Assembly: GCF_000719285.1 (NCBI RefSeq)
Contig: NZ_JOFS01000002.1
Location: forward strand, 124,001 to 188,000
Source of the DNA: Streptomyces bicolor
GTDB taxonomy: Bacteria > Actinomycetota > Actinomycetes > Streptomycetales > Streptomycetaceae
Length of the DNA: 64,000 bases
Direction: 5' to 3'
Shown: positions 16,511 through 25,489 of the stretch, in pieces
How positions within the stretch are numbered: position 1 is the first letter of the stretch
Layout: each line of letters begins with the position of its first letter
Translations under genes and position numbers: made by a program
Notes under the pieces: generated by a model
Databases searched by the model: none
What the model saw: the letters and a program-made list of their open reading frames with translations, nothing else
Told to the model about the DNA's origin: nothing

Positions 16511-17848
16511 CTACAGCTCCGCCGGAGCCGCCCCCTTCAGGTCCTCCAGGTCGAAGGCTTCCGCCATCCGCTCGTAGCCCTTGTCGCTCGGGTGGAGGTG
16601 GTCGCCCGAGTCGTAGTCGGGGCGGAACTTTCGGGGGTTGTACGGGTCGCGGACGGCCGCGTCGAAGTCGGCGACCGCGTCGAAGACCTTGCCCGCGCGG
16701 ATCTCGGCGTTGATCTGCTGGCGTACGCCCTCGCGGGCGTCGGTGTAGCCGCGGTGGCCCTGGAACGGCATCAGGGTCGCGCCGATGACCTTCAGGCCGC
16801 GGGCGTGGGCCTGGCGGACCAGGGTGCGCAGGCCGTCGAGGATGCGGTCGGGGTCGGCCAGGTTCGGGTTGCGCAGGATGTCGTTGACGCCGAGGTCGAT
16901 GACGACGACCTTGACGTTCGTACGGGAGAGGACGTCGCGGTGGAAGCGGCCGACGCCCGCCTGGTTGTCCGCGGGGCGCCCGGAGCCGCTGGCGAGGATC
17001 TGGTTGCCGCTGATCCCCTGGTTGACGACGCTGTAGCGCGGCACGTCCGCGCCGGTCGCGACCGCCTCGCGCAGCCGGCGTGACAGGAAGTCCGTCCAGC
17101 GGCGGTTGGCGTTCTCGGTGGACGTGATGCCGTCGGTCAGCGAGTCGCCGAAGACCACGACGGTGCCGTCGGACTCGTTGCTGAGCACGTCCAGCGCGGT
17201 CAGGTACCGCCAGGACTCGACCTGCCCGGTGTACGCCACGCCGGTCGCGTCCTCGGTGAGGTCGCCCTCGGCCACGTAGCTGATCTGGCGGGAGTGGGGG
17301 TGGTAGGTCACCGGGCCGGACGGCGTGGGGGAGTAGGTGGTGACCAGGACGTCGGCGTCCGCCTGGATCGCCAGGCGCACGGCGTCGCTCAGTACCTGTT
17401 GCCCCGGCGGGATGACGACCGTGGTGTTGCTGCCGAAGGTCAGCCGCCGCATGGTGTCCGCGACGGCGGCCGCGGTGCCGGTTCCGGCGGCCACGGCGAT
17501 CGACGCGTGCGTGATCGTCAGCGGCGACTGGCCGTACAGGTTGGACAGCGTGATGCGGGCACTCGTACCGCCGACGCTCGTGTGCACGACGTTGCGCACC
17601 GAGCGGCCCGCCAGGCCCTCGACCTCGGTGCCGGGCTCGGCGCCGACGGGGGAGGCGGACCAGGCGCCGACCCAGATGCCGGTGGAGGCGGGGGCGGCGG
17701 GGCCGCGCTGGGTGCCTTCCCTGGTGGGGGCGCTCTGCGCGGTGGTCGTTCCACCGTCGGAGGCGACTCCGACGTATATGGCGACCGAAACCGCCACGAT
17801 CAGGGCGATAATCCCAGAAAGCAGGGCATAACCGTTTCGCCTGGTCAT
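16511..17848 (-). CDS. Secreted SGNH/GDSL-family hydrolase
   Basis: A 445-aa protein with an N-terminal signal anchor (YALLSGIIALIVAVSVAIYVG, residues 7-27) and a Ser/Thr/Ala linker. The SGNH blocks follow: GDSLTDG (nucleophile Ser, near residue 208), NQGISGNQIL (block II Gly), LGVNDILRN (block III Asn), and DHLHPSDKGY (catalytic Asp-His). It is expected to be an extracellular or surface esterase/lipase-like enzyme. An N-terminal beta-rich region of about 130 residues (VGAWSASPVGAEPG, LSNLYGQSPLTI) precedes the catalytic domain, as in secreted SGNH hydrolases of actinobacteria. ATG 17848. Confidence 0.88.
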   Translation of the reverse strand: MTRRNGYALLSGIIALIVAVSVAIYVGVASDGGTTTAQSAPTREGTQRGPAAPASTGIWVGAWSASPVGAEPGTEVEGLAGRSVRNVVHTSVGGTSARITLSNLYGQSPLTITHASIAVAAGTGTAAAVADTMRRLTFGSNTTVVIPPGQQVLSDAVRLAIQADADVLVTTYSPTPSGPVTYHPHSRQISYVAEGDLTEDATGVAYTGQVESWRYLTALDVLSNESDGTVVVFGDSLTDGITSTENANRRWTDFLSRRLREAVATGADVPRYSVVNQGISGNQILASGSGRPADNQAGVGRFHRDVLSRTNVKVVVIDLGVNDILRNPNLADPDRILDGLRTLVRQAHARGLKVIGATLMPFQGHRGYTDAREGVRQQINAEIRAGKVFDAVADFDAAVRDPYNPRKFRPDYDSGDHLHPSDKGYERMAEAFDLEDLKGAAPAEL

Positions 17849-18083
17849 GCGGTGCGTGTCTCCTCGGGCGGATGGGAGCCCGAGGCTCCGTTGTGATCAC
17901 CTCATGATGCGTCATAAGGCAGAGGGGAGTTGCACAGACCCCCCGTTGGGCCGCCGAAGTTCATCCGGAGTTCGGAGTTCGGAGTTCACCATCGACCTCC
18001 CCCACCGGACAGACGCCGGGAACTCCTGATTCGTTCCAGGAGTCGGTCAGGTAGGGACAATGTGAGCGGGGGATCCTGGACGG

Positions 18084-19460
18084 GTGGAGCGGATGGAACG
18101 TACGAATCCGGATGAAACGGGTGCGAGCGTCGTAGAGCAGCATGCCCGGCCCGATGCCGCCGATAACCGGCGCGTCCCCGCGTCGGCCGTACGTGCGATG
18201 ACGACGTTCAGCGCCGCCGACGAGGAGAAGCAGCGTGGCGTACGGCGGATGAAGATCACCGCGACCGGGCTGCTGCTGTTCGTGGCGCTGGTGTACGTCC
18301 TCGCCAAGGTGGCGTCGAACCAGGGCGCCGGCGAATGGGCGAACTATGTCGCCGCGGCGGCCGAGGCCGGCATGGTCGGCGCGCTCGCCGACTGGTTCGC
18401 GGTCACGGCTCTGTTCCGCCATCCGCTGGGCATCCCCATCCCGCACACCGCGATCATCCCGAACAAGAAGGACCAGCTGGGGGTGTCGCTGGGCGAGTTC
18501 GTCGGCGAGAACTTCCTCTCCGAGGACGTCGTACGGCAGCGGCTGCGCTCCGTCGGCATCGGCAGCCGGCTCGGCGCCTGGCTGGCGGAACCGGAGCACG
18601 CCGACCGGGTGACCGCCGAACTGGCGACGGCGCTCAGGGGCGCCCTGACGGTGCTGCGCGACTCCGACGTCCAGGCCGTGGTCGGCGAGGCGATCACCCG
18701 GCGGGCCGACGCCCGCGAGATCGCGCCCGGCATAGGCAAGATGCTGGAGGGGATCGTCGCCGACGGCGGCCACAAGCGGGCCGTCGACCTGATCGTGACC
18801 AAGGCGCACGACTGGCTGATCCTGCACGACGACGAGATCATGGGCGCGGTTCAGGGCGGCGCGCCCGGCTGGACGCCGAAGTTCGTGGACCGCAAGGTCG
18901 GCGAGCGCGTCTACAAGGAACTGGTCCGTTTCTGCGCCGAGATGCGCGACATGCCCTCCCACCCGGCCCGCGGCGCCCTCGACCGGTTCCTCATCGACTT
19001 CGCCTCCGACCTGCAGTCCGACACCGACACACGCGCGCGCGTGGAGCGGCTGAAGGGCGAGGTGCTGGCCCGGGGCGAGGTGCAGGACCTGATCGCGTCC
19101 GCCTGGACCGCCGTCCGCGCCATGATCGTGTCGGCGGCCGAGGACGAGCGCAGCGAGCTGCGGCTGCGCGTGCGGTCCTCCCTGCTGTCCCTGGGCGCCC
19201 GCATGGCCGCCGAGACCGCGATGCAGAACAAGGTGGACCGCTGGGTCGAGGACGCGGCGGTGCACGTCGTGACGACGTACCGCAAGGAGATCACCCTGCT
19301 GATCACCGACACGGTGGCGAGCTGGGACCCCTCGCACACGACGCGGAAGATCGAGGCGCACATCGGGCGTGACCTGCAGTTCATCCGGATCAACGGCACC
19401 GTGGTGGGTTCGCTGGCCGGGCTGCTGATCTACACCGTGTCGCGGGCGCTGGGGGCATAG
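18084..19460 (+). CDS. DUF445 family membrane protein
   Basis: A 458-aa protein of the DUF445/YjiN family. After a short charged N-terminus it has a membrane segment (ATGLLLFVALVYVLAKVAS), then the family signature WANYVAAAAEAGMVGALADWFAVTALFRHPLGIPIPHTAIIPNKKDQLG, a long helical region, and a C-terminal membrane segment (GTVVGSLAGLLIYTVS). Function unknown. GTG 18084 is preceded by GGGGGA; an ATG at 18093 is an alternative start three codons in. Confidence 0.85.
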   Translation: MERMERTNPDETGASVVEQHARPDAADNRRVPASAVRAMTTFSAADEEKQRGVRRMKITATGLLLFVALVYVLAKVASNQGAGEWANYVAAAAEAGMVGALADWFAVTALFRHPLGIPIPHTAIIPNKKDQLGVSLGEFVGENFLSEDVVRQRLRSVGIGSRLGAWLAEPEHADRVTAELATALRGALTVLRDSDVQAVVGEAITRRADAREIAPGIGKMLEGIVADGGHKRAVDLIVTKAHDWLILHDDEIMGAVQGGAPGWTPKFVDRKVGERVYKELVRFCAEMRDMPSHPARGALDRFLIDFASDLQSDTDTRARVERLKGEVLARGEVQDLIASAWTAVRAMIVSAAEDERSELRLRVRSSLLSLGARMAAETAMQNKVDRWVEDAAVHVVTTYRKEITLLITDTVASWDPSHTTRKIEAHIGRDLQFIRINGTVVGSLAGLLIYTVSRALGA

Positions 19461-19486
19461 AGAGCGCAGGGGGCATAGGAGGAGGG

Positions 19487-19523
19487 CCGGTCCCGGCGCC
19501 CTCGTGGCGGGAGCCGGGACCGG
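19487..19523. terminator. Terminator between DUF445 and lyase genes
   Basis: CCGGTCCCGGC and GCCGGGACCGG with a 15-base loop, between two convergent genes. Eleven perfect pairs. Confidence 0.65.
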
Positions 19524-19548
19524 AGATCATGCCCCTTTCGCGCGTCCC

Positions 19549-21054
19549 CTACTGCGACTCGCGCCGGGCCCGGTCGCGGCCGCGCAGCAGGAGCAGGCCG
19601 CCCGCGAGGGCGGTGACACCGGTGGCGGCGGTCCAGCCGAGGATCTCGTTTGAGCCGGTGGCGGCGAGGTCACCGCCGGCGGGGGAGGAAGCGGCGGACG
19701 CGGAGGGAGCGGCCGTGCTCCCGGTCTGCGGCCGGGCATCCGACCCCGAGCCAGACCCCGACCCCGAACCGGCCCCCGTGGACGCCGACCCAGACGCCGC
19801 CGGACTGGGCGAGCCGCCCGTGCCCGTCCCCGCGGCCTTGTCCCGCGTGAACGCCAGCGTGCCGAAGCCCAGCTGGTCGTAGCCGCCGCTGTTCGGGCCG
19901 TAGTCCCCGCCGCCGCCCTCCGGTGCGGACTTCGCGGCGATCTGCGTGAGGTACGACGCCGACAGGCCCCGGCGTTTGGTGTAGTGGTTGGCGATCATCG
20001 CCCAGATCGGGCGGGTCATCGCCGGGTCCACGGGCGCGGCCTCGGTCACGGTCTCCGAGCCCGACCAGCCGTTGATCGCGCCCTTCTTACGGGTGTTGGC
20101 GGTGAACGGCACGTCCCCGCCCATGGCCCACTTGGCGACGTACTGGGCGCCCTTGAGGAAGCGGTTGTCGTCGTAGCCGTAGAGGTCGATGCCCTGGTTC
20201 CAGGCCATCTCGCAGAACGTGCCCATCAGGCCGACGCCGAGCAGGGCGTGCCCCTGGTCGCGGCCGGCCTCCAGCCACTCGGCGAGCCCGTCCTCGTGCA
20301 CGACGGGGATGGCGTTCCTGATGGAGCCCAGCCCCTCGCCGTGCTTGAAGTACTCCACGGCACGCGCGACCTGGGCCCTGTCGTCGCAGAAGATGCCGGC
20401 CGCCAGAACGCAGCACATGGCGGCGAGGTCCCAGTTGGTCCAGTAGTTGGAGACGACCGCACCGTTGTGCCGGACCAGGAAGTCGTCGCCGGCCGCCGCG
20501 AAGACCTTGGTCAGCATCTCCTGGAACCGGCCGAGCTCGAAGTCGGGGTGGTCGCGGACGAGCTCGGCGGCGTTGGCGATCTGGTAGCCCTGCAGGCCGG
20601 CGGCCAGGAAGCGGTCGGCGTTGCCGCCGATCGTGGTCAGCTCGGCCGACCAGGCGTTGAGGATCGCCACGGCGGTGTCGAGATGCGCACCCTCACCGCT
20701 GACGTGTCCGCGCAGGGCGTTCTGGTAGGCGGCGTGCACGTCTCGGAAGAGGATCCCGTAGTTCTGGCCGTCTCCTCCCCGGATGACGGTCGTCTGCGGG
20801 TTGGCCGTCCAACTGCTCTGCGCGTGCCGGTTGGCGGTCAGCTTGGCGAACCCGGTCGTGTAGGGAGCGGCGCCCGCCTTCACCTTCGCGGCCATACGGT
20901 CCAGGTCGGCGCCGGTGTGCAGAAGGCCGGGGTGCGCGTAGGCGCCGGCCGCCACGGCAGGGGCGGCGGGCAACACGGCCGTACCGATTCCGACGGCTCC
21001 GGCTGCCGCGCCCGCGGCCTTGAGCATGCTCCGGCGGCTGATCTGTCGTGTCAC
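19549..21054 (-). CDS. Tat-exported alginate-lyase-family protein with LAxTG sortase signal
   Basis: A 501-aa enzyme. The N-terminus has a twin-arginine signal (QISRRSMLKAAG then a hydrophobic stretch). The body is an alpha-helical alginate_lyase domain (HPGLLHTGADLDRMAAKV, NYWTNWDLAAMCCVLAAG, WLEAGRDQGHALLGVG), which acts on uronic-acid polysaccharides. After a Ser/Gly/Ala-rich spacer the C-terminus has DLAATGSNEILGWTAAT, a membrane stretch and an Arg-rich tail: an LAxTG wall-sorting signal suited to a class E sortase. A class E sortase is encoded at 61863-62660. The start is GTG 21054, nine bases from GAGGAA; the longer frame upstream lacks a signal peptide. Confidence 0.85.
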   Translation of the reverse strand: MTRQISRRSMLKAAGAAAGAVGIGTAVLPAAPAVAAGAYAHPGLLHTGADLDRMAAKVKAGAAPYTTGFAKLTANRHAQSSWTANPQTTVIRGGDGQNYGILFRDVHAAYQNALRGHVSGEGAHLDTAVAILNAWSAELTTIGGNADRFLAAGLQGYQIANAAELVRDHPDFELGRFQEMLTKVFAAAGDDFLVRHNGAVVSNYWTNWDLAAMCCVLAAGIFCDDRAQVARAVEYFKHGEGLGSIRNAIPVVHEDGLAEWLEAGRDQGHALLGVGLMGTFCEMAWNQGIDLYGYDDNRFLKGAQYVAKWAMGGDVPFTANTRKKGAINGWSGSETVTEAAPVDPAMTRPIWAMIANHYTKRRGLSASYLTQIAAKSAPEGGGGDYGPNSGGYDQLGFGTLAFTRDKAAGTGTGGSPSPAASGSASTGAGSGSGSGSGSDARPQTGSTAAPSASAASSPAGGDLAATGSNEILGWTAATGVTALAGGLLLLRGRDRARRESQ

Positions 21055-21163
21055 GTCGTCAATTCCTCGCGTGCCTGCGGCTGGGGACGGTGAGGAGACG
21101 GGGGGACACTGCGGGGGATAACAAAAAGTCCGCGTGCCGATCAGCCGATCAGGAGCCGTGCCC

Positions 21164-21526
21164 ATGACCATCCGCAGGATCGTCCCCAACATCCAGATCG
21201 AGTCGGCGGAGGGGATGGGTACGAGCAAGGACTTCTACGGTCTGCTCGGCTTCGAGGAGGCGATGGACATGGGCTGGGTGGTGACCATGGCGTCCCCGGC
21301 CAACCCCACCGCCCAGATCAGCTTCTTCACGGAGGAACGCACCGCCCCCGTCGTCCCCGACCTCAGCGTGGAGGTCGAGGACGTCGACGCCGTGTACGCG
21401 CGGGTGGTGGCGTCGGGCGCGGAGGTCGTACGGGAGCTTCGGGACGAGGAGTGGGGCGTACGGCGTTTCTTCGTACGGGATCCGAACGGGCGGGTGGTGA
21501 ATGTCCTGACCCACCGCCCGGCGTAG
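21164..21526 (+). CDS. VOC-family protein (glyoxalase/bleomycin-resistance fold)
   Basis: A 120-aa protein of the vicinal oxygen chelate superfamily. IRRIVPNIQIES is the first beta strand, followed by SKDFYGLLGFEEAMDMG, EVEDVDAVYARVVASGAEVV and RRFFVRDPNGRVVNVLTH (the C-terminal metal-ligand region, with a Thr-His instead of the usual Glu ligand). The length fits a single-module VOC protein. ATG 21164 has AGGAGC ten bases upstream. It is divergent from the lyase. Substrate unknown. Confidence 0.85.
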   Translation: MTIRRIVPNIQIESAEGMGTSKDFYGLLGFEEAMDMGWVVTMASPANPTAQISFFTEERTAPVVPDLSVEVEDVDAVYARVVASGAEVVRELRDEEWGVRRFFVRDPNGRVVNVLTHRPA

Positions 21527-21527
21527 C

Positions 21528-21830
21528 TCACCCCCGCCGGTCAGCCACCGCCCAGGACGCCAGGGCGACCGCCCCCGCCACCCCGAACACGGCGGGCCAG
21601 GCGCCCACCTTCTTGGCCAGCGGATGAGACCCGGCGAAGGCGGCGACATACGCGGCGGTCAGCGCCCCCGCCGCCGTACCGCCCGCCTGCTGCCGCCACC
21701 GCTGCGCGGCCGCGGCCCCAGCGACGGCCAGTACGGCACCGCCGAGCGGCCGCTTCTTCGTCCAGCGGGCCACGCTGTACCCGCCGACGAGGCCGCCTGC
21801 CGCGACCGCGGCGCTGGGGATCCTGGCCAT
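21528..21830 (-). CDS. Small integral membrane protein
   Basis: A 100-aa protein, almost entirely hydrophobic, with three to four Ala/Gly/Val-rich segments (AAVAAGGLVGGYSVARW, GGAVLAVAGAAAAQRW, GALTAAYVAAFAG, GVAGAVALASWAVA). Positive charges sit in the first loops (RWTKKRPLG), so the N-terminus is probably outside or re-entrant. GGAGG lies five bases before ATG 21830. It ends two bases from the convergent VOC stop. No known family recognised. Confidence 0.7.
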   Translation of the reverse strand: MARIPSAAVAAGGLVGGYSVARWTKKRPLGGAVLAVAGAAAAQRWRQQAGGTAAGALTAAYVAAFAGSHPLAKKVGAWPAVFGVAGAVALASWAVADRRG

Positions 21831-21891
21831 GTCTGCCTCCAACCACTTCTGCCGAGCCTTGGAACACCGAGGCTAACCGGCCCGCCCGGCG

Positions 21892-22809
<918 letters not shown>

Positions 22810-23015
22810 GGAGGGAACCTCCGAAATGAGGGGTCGACAAGGACAGTTGCCGCCCCTCCCGCACCTCGGTGAGGTGGGACGCTCCCGCTCTGCGGCGTGT
22901 TTCCGGGGGAACGTCTCTTCGAAGTCGGCTCACTGTAGGGCGAGCCGACTTCGCGGGACAAACCATTTCCTGCTGCGGCTGACGGGTCTTGGGGTTGGGG
23001 TGCTCAAGGGGTTCG

Positions 23016-23243
23016 TCAGTTGCGGGAAGCGATGATCAGCAGCAGGACCACGATGGCCAGAGCGATCAGGCATCCGGTGCCGCCGCCCGAGGAGCCCTTG
23101 CGGAACTCGACCATCCCGCCGGGGGCGATGCGCGGATGGCGTCGGGCGTAGTGGTTCTCGATCGACTGCTCGCCCTGGGACTCGCTCGCCCAGGCGGTGC
23201 GGTGCCCGCACTCGCCGCAGCGGAATCGGTAGCTGTCGGCCAT
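23016..23243 (-). CDS. Small zinc-ribbon-like, C-terminally membrane-anchored protein
   Basis: A 75-aa protein: FRCGECGHRTAWASESQG holds a CxxC pair, followed by ENHYARRHP with two His that could complete a zinc site, then a Gly-rich stretch and a single C-terminal membrane segment (CLIALAIVVLLLIIAS). Probably a tail-anchored protein with a cytoplasmic metal-binding head. ATG 23243, with a GGAGAC upstream. Similar small proteins are common in actinobacteria with no assigned role. Confidence 0.72.
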   Translation of the reverse strand: MADSYRFRCGECGHRTAWASESQGEQSIENHYARRHPRIAPGGMVEFRKGSSGGGTGCLIALAIVVLLLIIASRN

Positions 23244-23261
23244 GTCGGTGTCTCCTTCTGT

Positions 23262-23325
23262 GGTCAGTGGGTGTTGCGGTCAGTGGGTGTTGCGGTCAGT
23301 GGGTGTTGCGGTCAGTGGGTGTTGT
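23262..23325. repeat. Four tandem 16-base direct repeats
   Basis: GGTCAGTGGGTGTTGC is repeated four times head to tail from 23262 (the last copy ends in T) with no spacer, just upstream of the small zinc-ribbon protein gene. The unit is not a multiple of three. It could be a protein-binding array or a slippage-prone repeat. Confidence 0.9.
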
Positions 23326-23376
23326 GCTCAGTGAAGGGCAGGGTGGTACGCCGGTCGTCGAACCCGGCGCCGTACG

Positions 23377-24162
23377 TCAGCCCTCGTCCCGCTCAGCAGC
23401 CACCAGCCGCTCCGCGAGGGCATGGAGGACATCGAGGTTCGGGATCCCGGACGAGACGGTTCCCCACACCTGCCAGCGGTCGGCGGAGCGGACGGCGACC
23501 GAGCCGTTGAGGATCTCGATCCGCTGGACCCGCGCCCACCGCAGGGACGTCCCCCGGGAGCCGATCTCGGCCCGGTTGATCCACACCGGGCCGAAGTCGA
23601 GCCGCGCCCCCTGCGCCAGCGCGGCCAGGGCCCGGGGCACCTGGGCGTCGGTGACGGCCCGGCGGATCTCGGGCGCCCACACCTCCGCCCGGCCGAAGTC
23701 GCCGCAGCGCAGCACGATCCGCTCACCGTCGACGTCGACGAGCTCGAGGGCGCGGACGATGCCCGGCGGGGACAGCACCCGGCGACGGCGCACCACCGTC
23801 GCGTCGTAGCGGACGACACGGATCTGCCCGGCGCCGGCGGCCGTGAGCCCGTGTTCGTACAGGTCCAGCCGTGCCCGGCCCGCGCCCGCCCCCGGTCCTC
23901 CGCCGGTCCGCAGCAGGTGACGTACGCCCGCCACGGCCGCCCGCCACACCCCGGGTTCGGCGACAGGCGCCCGATACATGGCGCGCCGCCTGCCCAGCCG
24001 CGCCCGGCCCGCGGCTTCGGAGACCCTCGCCAGCAGCAGCTCGTCGGCGCGGTGGCTGTCGGTGGAGCGGTCGTCGCCGCGGTGGCTGTCGGCGCGGTGG
24101 CTGTCCGTGTGGTGTTCGTCGGCGCGGCGGTCCCGGCGACTCCCGTCGCTCCCGTCGCTCAC
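23377..24162 (-). CDS. DUF6585-like protein coupled to a SARP regulator
   Basis: A 261-aa protein. The N-terminus is Asp/Ser/Arg/His-rich low complexity (about 45 residues, with repeated DSHRAD). Then comes a helical part (LARVSEAAGRARLGRRRAMYR) and beta-rich segments (LDLYEHGLTAAG, IRVVRYDATVVRRR, LVDVDGERIVLRCGDFG, WARVQRIEILNGSVAVRS, SGIPNLDVLHALAERLVAA). The tyrosine/glycine pattern LDLYEHGL matches DUF6585-type proteins as I know them. It starts at GTG 24162, overlapping the TGA of the SARP gene by four bases, so translation is coupled. No membrane segment. Function unknown. Confidence 0.68.
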   Translation of the reverse strand: MSDGSDGSRRDRRADEHHTDSHRADSHRGDDRSTDSHRADELLLARVSEAAGRARLGRRRAMYRAPVAEPGVWRAAVAGVRHLLRTGGGPGAGAGRARLDLYEHGLTAAGAGQIRVVRYDATVVRRRRVLSPPGIVRALELVDVDGERIVLRCGDFGRAEVWAPEIRRAVTDAQVPRALAALAQGARLDFGPVWINRAEIGSRGTSLRWARVQRIEILNGSVAVRSADRWQVWGTVSSGIPNLDVLHALAERLVAAERDEG

Positions 24163-25304
24163 GCCGCACCCGCCCGACCGCGGTCGCCACCCGCATCGTC
24201 CCCGCGAAGGACCGACCACCGTGCCCGCCGCAGCAGTTCACCCGGAGCCACGCCCAGGTCGTCGTCGAGCCGTCTGGCGGTGCGCTCGAACACGGCCAGT
24301 GCCTCGGCCCGTCGGCCACAGCGGTGCAGCGCGTGCATCAGCAGTGCGGCGACCGGTTCGTTCAGAGGTTGCTCCAAGGCGAGGACGGACAGGTCCGTGG
24401 CCGCCTCGGCGACCCGGCCGAGCCGCAGCTGCCACTGCGCCTTCCGCTGTGCCAGGGCGACCCGCCGCTCGACCAGCCGCAGCCGCTCCAACTCGGCCAA
24501 CGGACCGGGCAGTCCGGCCAGCGGCTCACCACGGAACAGCTCCAGCGCCCGCGCGCACAGCCGTACCGCCTCGCCCGGATCCCCGGCCCGCTCGGCGGCA
24601 CCGGCCGCGGTCACGAGTTCCTCCATGTACGTGACGTCGACCTCGACCAGGCCGGGCATCAGCCGATAGCCGTACCGGTCACGCCCGATCACCGAGTCCG
24701 GGCACTCCCCGAGCGGCAGGCCCTTGCGGAGCCGGTAGACATAGACCGGTACGACGTTCGCGCCGGGTGACTCCATCCCCCATACGCCGTCCAGCAGTTC
24801 CTGCCGGCTGACCGACCGTTCCTGGCTCAGCGCCAGCGCCGCAAGCACGGCCTGCTGCCGGACCGGTCCGACGTCCACGGGCCGCCCGTCGAACCGGGCC
24901 CGCAACGGGCCGAGCAGGGAGACCCGGAGCCGTGCGCCGGGCGAGGGGCCGGTCCGTCCGCGGGGGGTGGTCCCCGAGGTCGCGGCCTGCCTGCGCGGCC
25001 CCTGTCCCGGCATGACCAGACCGCAGTCGAAGGCGTGCACGATGGCGGCCGCGCGGTCCGGCAGCCCCAACTTCAGCAGGATGCACCCCAATTGCACGGC
25101 CACATCGCGCTCGGGCAGCGCGAGGGCCTCGGCGATCTCGGCGTCCTCCAGGCCGCAGCCGAGCGCGGCGAGCACCTCGCGCTCCTGAGGGGTGAGGGCG
25201 GTGGCGCCCGTGAGTCCCTGGCTGCCCTGGCTGCCTTGGTGGCCTTGGCGTCCCTGGCGTCCTTGGCGTCCCTGTGGTCCAAGGGGTGCGGTCGTCGTCG
25301 GCAT
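24159..25304 (-). CDS. LuxR-HTH plus SARP/BTAD transcriptional regulator
   Basis: A 381-aa regulator. Residues 5-30 are Gly-Gln rich with collagen-like spacing. Then a LuxR-type helix-turn-helix (TPQEREVLAALGCGLEDAEIAEALALPERDVAVQLGCILLKLGLPDRAAAIVHA), an OmpR-type SARP DNA-binding domain (LRVSLLGPLRARFDGRP, VYVYRLRKGLP, RYGYRLM) and a BTAD helical domain (DVTYMEELVTAAGAAERAGDPGEAV to FERTARRLDDDLGVAPGELLRR). SARP proteins activate secondary-metabolite genes by binding repeated heptamers; having two DNA-binding domains is less common. ATG 25304. It shares a 185-base divergent promoter region with the HTH-NACHT gene and runs into the DUF6585-like gene. Confidence 0.85.
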   Translation of the reverse strand: MPTTTAPLGPQGRQGRQGRQGHQGSQGSQGLTGATALTPQEREVLAALGCGLEDAEIAEALALPERDVAVQLGCILLKLGLPDRAAAIVHAFDCGLVMPGQGPRRQAATSGTTPRGRTGPSPGARLRVSLLGPLRARFDGRPVDVGPVRQQAVLAALALSQERSVSRQELLDGVWGMESPGANVVPVYVYRLRKGLPLGECPDSVIGRDRYGYRLMPGLVEVDVTYMEELVTAAGAAERAGDPGEAVRLCARALELFRGEPLAGLPGPLAELERLRLVERRVALAQRKAQWQLRLGRVAEAATDLSVLALEQPLNEPVAALLMHALHRCGRRAEALAVFERTARRLDDDLGVAPGELLRRARWSVLRGDDAGGDRGRAGAA

Positions 25305-25489
25305 GGTGGTTCCCCGTTCTCCGGACCGGTCGGCGTGAGTCGTCCCGGTCGATCACCTCGATGGCTTCGAAGCTGGCCGACGTGGAGGAAACGTGGACAG
25401 GGCATTGAACCGGTCATATGTGACCGGTGACCCGGCTAAAGTCCCTCACCTGCGGAAAGACCACAACTGAAGGGGAAGGGCCGTGACTT

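Noticed and set aside
23262..23325. CRISPR array
   Set aside because: The units are joined directly with no spacers and no cas genes are present.
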